From the NCBI GenBank assembly GCA_910575555.1, contig CAJTFX010000028.1, forward strand, positions 1-62,656: a stretch of DNA of 62,656 nt, written 5' to 3'. Below are positions 51,204-61,915 of the stretch, one piece after another. How positions within the stretch are numbered: position 1 is the first letter of the stretch; each line of letters starts with the position of its first letter. Origin of the DNA: Lachnospiraceae bacterium (GTDB lineage: Bacteria > Bacillota > Clostridia > Lachnospirales > Lachnospiraceae). Below the pieces are notes generated by a model. That model was given only the letters and a program-made list of their open reading frames with translations, made no database searches and had not been told where the DNA came from. The position numbers were made by a program, and so were the translations under genes.

Positions 51204-53903
51204 TTGAAGCATATAACATTCACCGACGAACATGGCAGCTTCACAATCAGACAGCCGGAAAATACAAGCTATCTCTATTTTCCCCTTGCTTCTGAAACCG
51301 GCTTGAAAAGCGCAGTGACGCCAAATCTCGGCGGCGACGCCAAACTGGATCAGGAAACTTTCCTATTAGAACCCGTAAGTTCTGAAAATCTCCACAACAA
51401 CCGTTCGTCCCGAAATTTCTGGTTCCGGGTAAAGGGTAAAGGCATTTACTCTGCCACAGGCGTTTCATCCGAGCAGGAAGCGGCAAAATTCTCTCCTGAA
51501 CAGGAAAAAAGCACGCTGACCGGAGGATTTATGTGGCAGAAAACAGAGCGCGTCTCTGACATAATGCAGCTTGTCTCATCCATTACCATCTTTATTCCAA
51601 AGGACGCAAATGTGGAAATCATGCAAATTTCCATTCAAAACCAGTCAGACAAGCCCCAGGAGCTGACTCCTTATGCGGCTGTTCCCATCTACGGCCGCAG
51701 CGCTGACAATATCCGGGATCACCGAAATGTCACTTCCATGCTCCATCGCATCCAAGCCGATACACACGGGATCTGCGTCTGTCCCACTATGTCCTTCGAT
51801 GAAAAAGGGCACCGTCTAAACAGCCGGATTTACTATGTTATGGGCATAGCAGGCGACGGCAGCGCCCCGGTCAGCTTCTATCCAACCGCGGAAGATTTCC
51901 TGGGAGAAGGCGGCTCCTTTACCCATCCCCGGGCTGTGTCAGAACCACTTCCAGGGGTTTCGGCTCCTTTTCAGACTGCAGGAAAAGAAGCTATGGGCGC
52001 TTTCCGCTTTAAAACAGTTTCCCTGGCTCCCGGTCAGCAGGCCGAATACACCCTGCTCCTTGGAACAGAAACCTGCCGGGAAAACATTTCTCATGTCTTT
52101 CAGTCTTACAATACACCTTCTAAAGTGCAGAAAGCCCTGGAAGACACCAAAACCTACTGGCAGAAAAAGACAGACATCTCCTTTCACACAGGAGAAAAAG
52201 ACTTTGACAGTCTGATGAAATGGGTCAGCTTTCAGCCTTTCCTGCGGCGGCTCTTTGGCTGTTCTTTCCTTCCGCATCATGATTACGGCAGAGGCGGCCG
52301 GGGATGGCGGGATTTATGGCAGGACTGTCTCTCCCTGCTCTTGCTGGAACCAAAAAGCGTTCGTCAGACCATTGTCAAAAATTACGGCGGCGTCCGCATA
52401 GACGGAACAAACGCCACCATTATCGGCAGCGGGGACGGGAATTTCCTGGCCGACAGAAACGGCATCACCCGGGTATGGATGGATCATGCGCTCTGGCCTC
52501 TGATGACAACCAAATTATACATTCAGCAAACCGGGGATATCGAAATCCTCAATCAGCAGGTTCCTTATTTTAAAGACCGGCAGGTTCAGCGGGGCACGGC
52601 GCTTGACGGCCTCTGGAATGAATCATACGGCAGCCGGCAGCTGACAGAAAATCATCAGGTATATGCCGGAAGTATTCTGGAACACCTGTTTATCCAGCAT
52701 CTTACCGCTTTTTATGAAGTGGGGAACCATAATATTTACCGGCTGCGGGATGCAGACTGGAACGACGCCCTGGATATGGCTTCTGAACATGGGGAAAGCG
52801 TGGCCTTTACCTGCGCCTATGCCGGCAGCCTTTTGGAACTTGCTTCTCTAATCCGGCTGCTGGACGACTGCTCCCAGGAACATACCGCAATGCTGCTAGA
52901 AGAAATTGAAGTTTTGCTCTGCAATGATCTGGAGGCCTATGACGATGTCAGCAGAAAACAGAGCATCCTGGCCGATTATACTTCTCTCTGCAAACACAAT
53001 ATCGCCGGAAAACGGATAAGCTTTTCACTTTCCTCCCTGGCTGTCAATCTGACCCAGAAAGCAACCTGGCTGATGGATCATATCAGAACCCAGGAATGGT
53101 TGGAAGGGACAGACGAAGAGGGCTGGTTTAACAGCTATTATGACAACCACGGCCGGCCCGCAGAAGGCTTTTTTCCAGAGAACGTCCGCATGATGCTGAC
53201 CGGACAGGTATTCGCCATAATGAGCGGCGTGGCAGAAGAAACTCATATCCGGAAAATTGTAAAAAGCGCAGACCGTTATCTTTACCGAAAGGAAATCGGC
53301 GGTTACCGCCTGAACACGGATTTCCAAGAACTGAAATCCGATATGGGCCGCATGTTCGGATTTGCTTACGGAGAAAAAGAAAACGGCTCTGTTTTTTCCC
53401 ATATGGCTGTGATGTATGCAAACGCCCTGTACCGCCGGGGCTTTGTCAGGGAAGGATGGAAAGCTTTGAAAACCCTGGCGGACGCCGCCTTAAATTTTGA
53501 GGTAAGCCGCATTTATCCCGGTATTCCGGAATATTTCCGTTCTGACGGACGGGGAATGTACCACTACTTAACAGGAGCGGCAAGCTGGTATCTGATGACA
53601 ATGATTACAGAAGTATTCGGTATCCGGGGAGAAGCCGGAGATTTGATTTTGTATCCCAAACTTCTGGCCGAACAGTTCGATTCCAATGGAACCGCCTCCA
53701 TCACCGTACCCTTTGCAGGAAAACGCTTTGCCGTTACTTATAAGAATAAAAACAGCAAAGATTTCGGCGCATACACCATAGGTTCCGCATTCTGCGGACA
53801 GGAGGAACTTACCATCTGCGAAGATTCCTCCGCCCTTCTTGCACGGAGCGTCATTGACGCCCTGCCGGGAGAAACTTACAGTATTATTGTGGAAATCATA
53901 TAA
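51204..53903 (+). CDS. GH94 glycoside phosphorylase (first of two)
   Basis: This large beta-glycoside phosphorylase (899 residues) splits a beta-linked sugar with phosphate to give a sugar 1-phosphate. An N-terminal beta-sandwich is followed by the (alpha/alpha)6 barrel with YGRGGRGWRDLWQDCLSLLL and the acid Asp in RDADWNDALDMASEHGES. The C-terminal part has GMYHYLTGAASWYLM. The start is a TTG eight bases after AAAGGAG. The barrel motifs differ from classical cellobiose phosphorylase, so the specificity is open. It runs in tandem with a second GH94 gene 37 bp downstream. Confidence 0.85.
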   Translation: MKHITFTDEHGSFTIRQPENTSYLYFPLASETGLKSAVTPNLGGDAKLDQETFLLEPVSSENLHNNRSSRNFWFRVKGKGIYSATGVSSEQEAAKFSPEQEKSTLTGGFMWQKTERVSDIMQLVSSITIFIPKDANVEIMQISIQNQSDKPQELTPYAAVPIYGRSADNIRDHRNVTSMLHRIQADTHGICVCPTMSFDEKGHRLNSRIYYVMGIAGDGSAPVSFYPTAEDFLGEGGSFTHPRAVSEPLPGVSAPFQTAGKEAMGAFRFKTVSLAPGQQAEYTLLLGTETCRENISHVFQSYNTPSKVQKALEDTKTYWQKKTDISFHTGEKDFDSLMKWVSFQPFLRRLFGCSFLPHHDYGRGGRGWRDLWQDCLSLLLLEPKSVRQTIVKNYGGVRIDGTNATIIGSGDGNFLADRNGITRVWMDHALWPLMTTKLYIQQTGDIEILNQQVPYFKDRQVQRGTALDGLWNESYGSRQLTENHQVYAGSILEHLFIQHLTAFYEVGNHNIYRLRDADWNDALDMASEHGESVAFTCAYAGSLLELASLIRLLDDCSQEHTAMLLEEIEVLLCNDLEAYDDVSRKQSILADYTSLCKHNIAGKRISFSLSSLAVNLTQKATWLMDHIRTQEWLEGTDEEGWFNSYYDNHGRPAEGFFPENVRMMLTGQVFAIMSGVAEETHIRKIVKSADRYLYRKEIGGYRLNTDFQELKSDMGRMFGFAYGEKENGSVFSHMAVMYANALYRRGFVREGWKALKTLADAALNFEVSRIYPGIPEYFRSDGRGMYHYLTGAASWYLMTMITEVFGIRGEAGDLILYPKLLAEQFDSNGTASITVPFAGKRFAVTYKNKNSKDFGAYTIGSAFCGQEELTICEDSSALLARSVIDALPGETYSIIVEII

Positions 53904-53940
53904 ATCACGAAACAAACCAAGAAAGGAAACTCACTTACTC

Positions 53941-56352
53941 ATGAAATACGGATATTTTGACAACGAACACCGAGAATACGTCATTGAACGGCCGGACACC
54001 CCGGCGCCATGGGTCAATTACCTTGGCTCCCCGGCTTACGGGGCGATTATCTCCAACAATGCAGGCGGGTACAGTTTTGCCAAATCGGGGGCAAACGGCC
54101 GGATTCTGCGTTACATTTTCAACAATTTCGACCAGCCGGGACGATACCTTTACATCCGGGACAACGATTCCAAAGATTACTGGTCCGCTTCCTGGCAGCC
54201 GGTGGGCAAAGACCTGAATAATTATAAAAACCTTTGCCGTCACGGATTAGGCTATACACAAATGGAAGCTTCTTATGACGGCATCACCTCCAGGGCTTCC
54301 TACTATGTTCCTCTGGAAAAGTCCCATGAAGTTTGGGCTCTTACCCTGACCAATCATTCCGACAGGCCCCGGAGCCTTACGCTGACAGGCTACGCTGAAT
54401 TTACCAACCACAGCAATTACGAACAGGATCAGGTAAATCTGCAATACTCCCTGTTTATCGGCCGCACTCTGTTTAAGGACAACCGGATTGTGCAGCAAAT
54501 TCACGGAAATCTGGATGCACTGGCATCAGAAGAACAGATTGATGAAAAAAATGTAACAGAACGTTTCTTCGGCCTGGCAGGGGCAGCGGTTTCCTCCTAT
54601 TGCGGAGACAAAGAACATTTTCTTGGGAAATACCAAAACTACAGCAATCCCCAGGGCATAAGCTCCGGCAGCCTTGGAAATGCGCTAAGCTACAATGAAA
54701 ATTCCTGCGGCGCCCTCTCCTGCATTGTCACTCTGGCGCCGGAAGAAACCACAACGATTGCATTTCTCCTGGGAGAAAAATACTCCGATGAAGCTGAGAA
54801 CATCATTACCAATTACACAAATGCCAAAATAACTGTAAAACGGGAACTTGCAGAACTAAAATCCCATTGGCAGGAAAAACTGGATCGCCTGAAAGTAAAC
54901 ACCCCAAGCCCGGAATTCAACACCATGATTAATACCTGGAACGCCTACAACTGCTTTATGACATTTCTCTGGTCCAGGGCGGCGTCCTTTATCTACTGCG
55001 GGCTGCGCAACGGCTACGGCTACCGGGACACGGTGCAGGATATCCAGGGAATCATTCACCTTGCGCCAGAGGAAGCGGCCGAAAAAATCCGCTTTATGCT
55101 CTCCGCCCAGACCAGCAGCGGCGGCGGACTGCCTCTGGTGAAATTCACCCACCGCCCCGGCCATGAGGACACCCCGGACGACGCCTCCTACCGACAGGAA
55201 ACTGGACATCCCGCATACCGGGCAGACGACGCCCTGTGGCTGTTTCCCACCATTTATAAATATATTGCGGAAACAGGAAATCTCAAATTTCTGGAAGAGG
55301 AGATCCCTTATGCAGATAAGGAAACTGACAGCGTTTACGGTCATCTGAAGCGGGCCGTCCAATTTTCTTTGAACCACCTGGGTTCCCATCAGATGCCTGC
55401 CGGACTCTACGCAGACTGGAATGACTGCCTGCGTCTTGGAGCAAAGGGAGAATCCACATTTGTGGCGCTGCAGTTTTATTATGCATTGTCTATCCTGCAA
55501 ATCTTTGCCGAATATAAAAAAGATATGGATTATCTGAAATATCTAAGACAAAAACAGGACGAACTGGGCGAAACCATCCAAAAGCTTTGTTGGGACAAAG
55601 ATCGATTTATCCGGGGATACACAGAAGACGGCAGACAAATCGGCGCTTCTTCCGACCCGGAAGCCAGTCTGTGGCTGAACCCTCAGAGCTGGGCTGTAAT
55701 CAGCAGACTGGCAGATAACGCCCAGGCAGACGCCATACTTGACACCGTATATCAGCGGCTGAATACCAATTACGGCGCGCTGCTGATGGACCCGCCCTAC
55801 CACTCCCACGCTTTTGCCGGAGCTTTGGCAGTCATTTATAATCCAGGGGTAAAAGAAAATGCCGGCATTTTTTCCCAGTCCCAGGGCTGGATTATCCTGG
55901 CGGAAGCTCTTAAGGGCCACGGAGAACGGGCTTTTACCTATTTCATGGAAAATGCCCCCGCCGCCCAAAATAACCAGGCAGAAATCCGCCGCCTGGAGCC
56001 CTATTGCTACGGACAGTTTACAGAAGGCCGGGACAGCCGGCACCCTGGACGCTCTCATGTCCACTGGCTTACAGGCACTGCTTCCACAATGATGGTGGGA
56101 TGTGTAGAAGGTATCCTGGGGCTTCGCCCGGATCTTTTTGGCATTCAGATATCCCCTGCCATTCCAAAAAGCTGGGAACACCTGGAAATAGAAAAGGATT
56201 TCCGCGGAAAACATCTTCACATCCGGATAGAAAACCCCAATCATCAGGAATCCGGCTGTGAAAAACTTATACTGAACGGAACAGAACTGGATGGAACTTA
56301 TATCCCAGACAGACTGCTTCAGAAGGAAAATGAAATTGTCCTCTTCTTATAA
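53941..56352 (+). CDS. GH94 glycoside phosphorylase (second, cellobiose/chitobiose phosphorylase-like)
   Basis: The 803-residue enzyme opens with MKYGYFDNEHREYVIERPD, the typical start of cellobiose and chitobiose phosphorylases. It continues with NYLGSPAYGAIISNNAGGYSF, GYRDTVQDIQG in the barrel, the catalytic Asp in GLYADWNDCLRLG, and HWLTGTASTMMVG. The ATG at 53941 is chosen because it begins at this conserved start; an in-frame upstream ORF overlaps the previous gene. Residues near the active site (GYGYRDTVQDIQGIIHLAP) differ from cellobiose phosphorylase (FRDSNQDLLGFVH), so another disaccharide is possible. Confidence 0.88.
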   Translation: MKYGYFDNEHREYVIERPDTPAPWVNYLGSPAYGAIISNNAGGYSFAKSGANGRILRYIFNNFDQPGRYLYIRDNDSKDYWSASWQPVGKDLNNYKNLCRHGLGYTQMEASYDGITSRASYYVPLEKSHEVWALTLTNHSDRPRSLTLTGYAEFTNHSNYEQDQVNLQYSLFIGRTLFKDNRIVQQIHGNLDALASEEQIDEKNVTERFFGLAGAAVSSYCGDKEHFLGKYQNYSNPQGISSGSLGNALSYNENSCGALSCIVTLAPEETTTIAFLLGEKYSDEAENIITNYTNAKITVKRELAELKSHWQEKLDRLKVNTPSPEFNTMINTWNAYNCFMTFLWSRAASFIYCGLRNGYGYRDTVQDIQGIIHLAPEEAAEKIRFMLSAQTSSGGGLPLVKFTHRPGHEDTPDDASYRQETGHPAYRADDALWLFPTIYKYIAETGNLKFLEEEIPYADKETDSVYGHLKRAVQFSLNHLGSHQMPAGLYADWNDCLRLGAKGESTFVALQFYYALSILQIFAEYKKDMDYLKYLRQKQDELGETIQKLCWDKDRFIRGYTEDGRQIGASSDPEASLWLNPQSWAVISRLADNAQADAILDTVYQRLNTNYGALLMDPPYHSHAFAGALAVIYNPGVKENAGIFSQSQGWIILAEALKGHGERAFTYFMENAPAAQNNQAEIRRLEPYCYGQFTEGRDSRHPGRSHVHWLTGTASTMMVGCVEGILGLRPDLFGIQISPAIPKSWEHLEIEKDFRGKHLHIRIENPNHQESGCEKLILNGTELDGTYIPDRLLQKENEIVLFL

Positions 56353-56395
56353 AACGGAACATACCTGAAAAAGCTGAAAGAAAGACAGCAAAGAT

Positions 56396-56438
56396 GCCGC
56401 AGAAAGGAAACACTGTGCTGACGTTTCCCCTCTGCGGC
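56396..56438. terminator. Hairpin between GH94 and AraC genes
   Basis: GCCGCAGAAAGGAAAC pairs with GTTTCCCCTCTGCGGC around ACTGTGCTGAC. It lies between converging genes. A clear T-run is lacking, so its strength as a terminator is uncertain. Confidence 0.6.
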
Positions 56439-56484
56439 AATCTGCATCCACCTTCCGATGCAAGGTCTGCTCTTTCTGCCAACC

Positions 56485-57243
56485 TCATACATCTTTCTCA
56501 ATCTCCCACTGCGCCATATAATTATTATCCCGATACTTCTTAGGCGTAATGCCCGTAAGTTCCCGGAACTGCTGAATGAAATGGCTCTGGGAAGAAAAAG
56601 ACAGGCGGTTTGCAATATCAATAATAGAATAATCGCTGTATCGAAGAAGATTTTTGGCTTTTTCTATCTTCTGTATGCGGATATAGGCGCTGACAGAATC
56701 TCCTGTCTCTTTTTTGAACAGCCTTGACAGATAACTGGCAGACACCCCCAACTCATCCGATAAATCCTCAATAGTAATACGATCCTTAATATGGGAATAA
56801 ATATATTCCTTGCAGGCGTTGATATGTTTTGAGTTGGTATCGCTGCGCCTGAGCTTACGCATTTTTTCCGTATAATCCAACACCATTTCATCATGCAGAT
56901 CCCGCACTCCCTGCACCGTATGGATGTCATCCAGCTTTTGAATGTAAAAATCACTCATTCGAAAAGCCTGCTCCAGTTCCATGCCCTTCTGCCTGCACAG
57001 ACGGGTAATCATCGCCGTTGTAATTACAAAATGATATTTCAGGTTTGTTACCGGATTCCGCGATAAAATTCCAACCCCTTCACTGTCCAAAAAACGTTCC
57101 TGCTGACAGTTTTCCTGAACCGCCTTTATATTTCCGTTGGATACCTCCTGATAAAACAAAAACTCCTCTGTAGGCTGCCTGTGCTCTATCTCATCTATAT
57201 CATCTTCTGCTTCCAACAGAAGCCACTCGTCCTGATAACCCAT
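56485..57243 (-). CDS. AraC-family transcriptional regulator
   Basis: This 252-residue regulator has an N-terminal sensor region (~1-140, unassigned, with YHFVITTAMITRLCRQKGMELEQAF typical of YesN-like regulators). The C-terminal double HTH has ITIEDLSDELGVSASYLSRLFKKETG and IIDIANRLSFSSQSHFIQQFRELTGITPKKYR. It is next to the GH94 pair and probably controls the whole beta-glucoside locus, acting on the repeats at 51029-51147. The ligand would be a sugar or sugar phosphate. Confidence 0.9.
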   Translation of the reverse strand: MGYQDEWLLLEAEDDIDEIEHRQPTEEFLFYQEVSNGNIKAVQENCQQERFLDSEGVGILSRNPVTNLKYHFVITTAMITRLCRQKGMELEQAFRMSDFYIQKLDDIHTVQGVRDLHDEMVLDYTEKMRKLRRSDTNSKHINACKEYIYSHIKDRITIEDLSDELGVSASYLSRLFKKETGDSVSAYIRIQKIEKAKNLLRYSDYSIIDIANRLSFSSQSHFIQQFRELTGITPKKYRDNNYMAQWEIEKDV

Positions 57244-57340
57244 AGCATTTACCTGCTTTCTCTTTGAATGTTCATTTTTCTCTGTTCGCCTTTTGACAGA
57301 CAGCCTGGGCAGTGATTTTTAAGTGAAATATCCCTGTCTT

Positions 57341-57943
57341 TTATTGCAGCTGTTTTAACAGGGCCTCCTTTTTATAGGCTCTGATGTCCTCTTCAATTTT
57401 CGTGTAATCCCGCTCAAACAGTTCATCGCTGATCTGTCTGTACAATTGCTCTTTCGGAACTTTCTGCAATATCTTATCGATCACAAAATCCTTACCTTTC
57501 TGCCTGTAGCGGGGCAGCTGATTTCTCTCCTGAATATGGACAAGCTCCGGCCGCCATAAAAGACCCATTTTCCGTTTCCAGTTTATATTTGGATTCTCCC
57601 CGGCTTCCCGCAGCAGGTAAAAATCCGGCCTGCCTTCTTCCAGTTCCACTGTAATAATGCCCCACCAATCCGGAACATGCTCCTCCACATGATGGGCATG
57701 TTTTGTGCCGGCTACAATATAATTATAATCAAAATACTGGTCATAATCCCTGACCTGCCGGCCAAGTCTGGCATAAGTGTCCGCATCGCTTTTAATTTCC
57801 AGTCCGCAGAGGGCCTCCGGCAGCACCATTACCACATCCGCCCTGCTTCTTCCCATCTGTTTTTCTTCGATGATCCTGATTTTCCCGTAACTCTCTTCCA
57901 GGAAATCAAACAGCGGTTCCCGAATGTCTTTATCGTAAAGCAT
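57341..57943 (-). CDS. sce7726 family protein
   Basis: This 200-residue protein of the sce7726 type has MLYDKDIREPLFDFLEE, then SRADVVMVLPEALCGLEIKSDADTYARLGRQVRDYDQYFDYNYIV. The D-x(n)-ExK arrangement (ADVVMV, GLEIKSD) resembles the PD-(D/E)XK nuclease core, so a nuclease-like fold is plausible. The function is unknown; relatives occur in mobile and defence contexts as well as alone. GGAAAAGGAAGAAG precedes the ATG. The gene has no obvious operon partner. Confidence 0.75.
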   Translation of the reverse strand: MLYDKDIREPLFDFLEESYGKIRIIEEKQMGRSRADVVMVLPEALCGLEIKSDADTYARLGRQVRDYDQYFDYNYIVAGTKHAHHVEEHVPDWWGIITVELEEGRPDFYLLREAGENPNINWKRKMGLLWRPELVHIQERNQLPRYRQKGKDFVIDKILQKVPKEQLYRQISDELFERDYTKIEEDIRAYKKEALLKQLQ

Positions 57944-57977
57944 CTTCTTCCTTTTCCTTCTGTATCAGAATTTCTAT

Positions 57978-59046
<1,069 letters not shown>

Positions 59047-59602
59047 CTGAATCTCCCTTGTCCTTGTATTTCCTTCCAAAAAATATGAATCTGCCATAAT
59101 CATGAAACAAAATAACCTGGCTTCTCCTTTTTGATTTCTGTCTATAAATTACATTATATAGGAGACGCAGGAATTTATCAAATTCCTTTTTGATTAATTT
59201 CTCATCAGCCCATCTTCCACCTGGTATTTTTCCGAAAAATGAATGGAATCTGACTATGTTATCAATGAATCAGTAAAGCTCAATGGCCTTTTAGCAAAAG
59301 TTATAACGTCTTAATAAAATCCTCCGATAGCCTTGAAAATAAAAGAACAGCCTATCAGTTTATTGGAGTTAGCGGCACCTGCGGTATTTGAAAGAATATC
59401 ACAGAACTACATACACAACATATCCTTGATACAGTTCGCTCAAACAGCTATACTATTCACAGTGCAATAAAGGAAACTGAATTTATTCTTTAATTTCATA
59501 CCATGTAAAAGTCCTTTTACATGAATTTCCCCTTTTGTAAAGGACATTTGATAGACAGACATACCGTAATTTTGTAAACTCATAAATGAAGGAGGACACA
59601 CA
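59047..59602. other. Gene-poor interval of 556 bases
   Basis: No intact gene is visible. On the plus strand about 59320-59472 reads PPIALKIKEQPISLLELAAP, then a further ~29 codons before a stop, with no start codon or ribosome site. It could be a decayed gene remnant of unknown type. A 10-bp perfect palindrome (59502-59523) and CCTTTTGTAAAGG (about 59533) lie close to the next gene. Confidence 0.4.
59502..59523. promoter_or_regulatory. Perfect palindrome upstream of XRE gene, likely operator
   Basis: CATGTAAAAG-TC-CTTTTACATG is a perfect inverted repeat about 80 bases before the XRE start, with a related CCTTT-TGT-AAAGG nearby. It may be the autoregulatory site. Confidence 0.5.
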
Positions 59603-60028
59603 ATGAGGATAGCAGATAAAATTAAAAACGCTCGTATACAAAAGGAATATACACAGGAGCAGGCAGCAGAGAATCTTTTCGTATCCAGACAGACCATCTC
59701 TAATTGGGAAAATGGAAAATCATTACCTGATATTTTAAGCATTATTAGGATGAGCGAGCTATATGAATTAAGTATTGATGAATTGATAAAAGGAGATGAC
59801 GTATTGCTGAAGAAAATAGAAAAAGATACCAAGGCTGTTAAGGCGGAGAAAAAAATTATAAAGTTTGCATGGATATCTATTGTAACAGGCACTATTCTAA
59901 TTATTCTTGGAGAAATATTTGAAGGGAATCCATTGATTGATTTTATAAACGGAGCATTACCCTGGGTTCTCCTCAGTTTAATACTTTTATCAGCTATTTT
60001 GTATCTTAATAAAGAAGAAAAGGCATAA
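59603..60028 (+). CDS. XRE-family regulator with C-terminal membrane helices
   Basis: The 141-residue protein has an HTH_3 domain at 5-60 (IKNARIQKEYTQEQAAENLFVSRQTISNWENGKSLPD), a linker, then two hydrophobic segments (FAWISIVTGTILIILGEIF and LPWVLLSLILLSAILYL). Membrane-attached XRE proteins of this layout are common in Firmicutes, and their signals are mostly unknown. GAAGGAGGACACACA precedes the ATG. The palindrome at 59502-59523 is a likely binding site. A terminator follows at 60055-60113. Confidence 0.88.
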   Translation: MRIADKIKNARIQKEYTQEQAAENLFVSRQTISNWENGKSLPDILSIIRMSELYELSIDELIKGDDVLLKKIEKDTKAVKAEKKIIKFAWISIVTGTILIILGEIFEGNPLIDFINGALPWVLLSLILLSAILYLNKEEKA

Positions 60029-60054
60029 AGAGTAATGAGCTGAATTTATGTATG

Positions 60055-60113
60055 GGGGCTGTCGCATTAAGAAATTCTGCACCAGATGACCTTTGATGCG
60101 ACAACCCTTTTTC
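60055..60113 (+). terminator. Intrinsic terminator after the XRE gene
   Basis: GGGCTGTCGCAT pairs with ATGCGACAACCC (one mismatch) across a 29-nt loop, followed by TTTTTCTTTT. It lies between two converging genes. Confidence 0.8.
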
Positions 60114-60122
60114 TTTTAGAAT

Positions 60123-61076
60123 TTATATATCCCAAATAGTCAGCTGCTTTTCCTTCAGCGATTTTACTTTTCTCTCTGTAATTTTATCATTTTCTGCAAT
60201 TTTTCCGCATAAAAGCGGAGAATTAACATCGTATAATTTACAGTTTTGGAAAACACTTTCCTGGCTATCGTTTGCATAACAATATTGACATCCGTTTTTG
60301 CACGTATTGTATGCGCCTATATCAACACTTTCAATACAGCCGCATTCCTTCCTTTGATTCTTATCTTTATCTGCCTGAATTTTGCACCCGATTATCTTTT
60401 CAATTAATTCTTTGTCAATGCAGCAATTATGCTCTATCCCACAGGATGACAAATCAACAGGTTCCGCACAAGAAGCAACTTTAATATTATGGTTGTCCGC
60501 AATTAATGCAATTTCTTTTCCAAATGAAACTAAATCATTTTCTGTTGGAAAATAAGGATTTAATGTTTTCATGCTTCTTTTGTTTTTAACATATATATCC
60601 ACGAAACTTATGACACATTTAGCTGTATATCCATGCAATTTTTCTGCAATTTGTTCAAATGCTTTTAAGTGGTATTCCATACTATATTTATCAGTAAATA
60701 TAATTGGATCGTATCTCCATATCACCTTTTCCTTACCGATTTTATGTGACAATTTTTGAAATATTGGAATCATTGATTTCTTCTTATGCGGAACATTACG
60801 TTCTATGTCATTGCCATAACCGGTAAGCGTAAATTGAAAATAATATTTATAATGATCCATTTCATCTAACCTTAATAATATTGGTTCAGGATTTTTCGTC
60901 CAAAAAACAATGCAGTCTACAACTTCCGGCGACAAAGTAATTTTACTAATCTGATGTGCATTCATCGGATTGCGGACATACACATATCCTTCCTTTATTC
61001 TGTTCAAAAACCATTCGGAATAATAATTTGGAATATCTGTTCTGCGGCTAACACTTAAAATCACTGTAATATCCAC
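60123..61076 (-). CDS. DUF1848 family protein
   Basis: This 317-residue protein begins VILSVSRRTDIPNYYSEWF with RNPMNAHQISKITLSPEVVDCIVFWTKNPEP, the DUF1848 signature. The C-terminal Cys cluster (ECGCIESVDIGAYNTCKNGCQYCYAN) looks like an iron-sulfur binding motif, and the family has been compared with radical-SAM/SPL-type enzymes. The reaction is unknown. It is alone between a terminator and a MITE end. The ATG context is weak, and an ATT two codons in is not a start, so the start at 61076 is tentative. Confidence 0.85.
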   Translation of the reverse strand: MDITVILSVSRRTDIPNYYSEWFLNRIKEGYVYVRNPMNAHQISKITLSPEVVDCIVFWTKNPEPILLRLDEMDHYKYYFQFTLTGYGNDIERNVPHKKKSMIPIFQKLSHKIGKEKVIWRYDPIIFTDKYSMEYHLKAFEQIAEKLHGYTAKCVISFVDIYVKNKRSMKTLNPYFPTENDLVSFGKEIALIADNHNIKVASCAEPVDLSSCGIEHNCCIDKELIEKIIGCKIQADKDKNQRKECGCIESVDIGAYNTCKNGCQYCYANDSQESVFQNCKLYDVNSPLLCGKIAENDKITERKVKSLKEKQLTIWDI

Positions 61077-61104
61077 CCTTCTTGTTTCCCCGGACTTCCC
61101 TGAT

Positions 61105-61126
61105 ATTACTCCGGCGGTTAAATATC
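61105..61126. repeat. Solo MITE left end
   Basis: TATTACTCCGGCGGTTAAATAT matches the terminal repeat of the 155-bp MITE. No complementary end is nearby. It abuts the stop codon of the DUF6033 gene (TAG GATATTTAACCGCC on minus), so it may supply the gene's 3' end. Confidence 0.55.
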
Positions 61127-61876
61127 CTAAACATTCACATCAAATTTGGGATAATAGGCATCTTCCAGTCTTTCTTTCTGCATCATCGCCTTTGCTTCCA
61201 ATTCAGATTCAGCTTCCATATATTTGACAGAGATTGCCGGCTCTGCTGCTTTCAGCACAGAAATTTTCTCTGTATTTCCATTCAGCTTTTCGGCCTGCTG
61301 CACTTTTTTATTTTTCTCATCCTTTACTTTTTCTTCTTCCTCTTTCTCTTTCTTATCCTTTACTTTTTCTTCTTCCTCCTTCTTTTCTTTCTGTTTCTCC
61401 AACCGTTCCTCCATGTTCTTCTTCATTCTCTCTGCATTGGTCATATCTGTTTCCGTTACGGAATATACGGTACTCTGTATGCTGCCGTCCTTGTGAATCA
61501 TCCATGTCTGCTGATAATAGGTTACCGTTCCGCCCAAAGCCTTATTTTGCGCTGAAAGCTGTTCATATCCCTGTTTTTCAAGTTCGGGAATTTTTTTCAG
61601 AAAATCCTCCAGTTCCTTTGCTTTTGCAGAATTGTCCGAACACTCCTTCAAATACTCACCGGATATTGTTATATTTCCCTTTGACATACAATCATAATTC
61701 TTCTGTAAATAAACATAATAATCTGATATGCCGTCCGTTCCTGCCTGTTTCATGTTCCCTGTCCGCGCAGACGCAGTATCTTTCGCTTCTGCTTTCGTTT
61801 CCGCCTCATTTTTTTGTGCGGCATATGCACCTTCATATACATTGCTGCAGCTGTTTCCAATACCTGTAATTGCCAT
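61127..61876 (-). CDS. DUF6033 family protein
   Basis: This 249-residue protein begins MAITGIGNSCSNVYEGAYAA and contains YYVYLQKNYDCMSKGNITISG and LEKQGYEQLSAQNKALGGTV, the pattern of DUF6033 of Lachnospiraceae. A Lys/Glu-rich segment (~165-195) is almost pure KEEEEKVKDKKEKEEEEK. It has no signal peptide or membrane helix. The function is unknown; homologues often occur in several copies. AGGAGGACAAAATC precedes the ATG. It follows the truncated kinase by 39 bases and may have shared its promoter. A MITE end touches its stop codon. Confidence 0.82.
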   Translation of the reverse strand: MAITGIGNSCSNVYEGAYAAQKNEAETKAEAKDTASARTGNMKQAGTDGISDYYVYLQKNYDCMSKGNITISGEYLKECSDNSAKAKELEDFLKKIPELEKQGYEQLSAQNKALGGTVTYYQQTWMIHKDGSIQSTVYSVTETDMTNAERMKKNMEERLEKQKEKKEEEEKVKDKKEKEEEEKVKDEKNKKVQQAEKLNGNTEKISVLKAAEPAISVKYMEAESELEAKAMMQKERLEDAYYPKFDVNV

Positions 61877-61915
61877 GATTTTGTCCTCCTGTTTATAAAA
61901 TTTAATACTTCGCTG

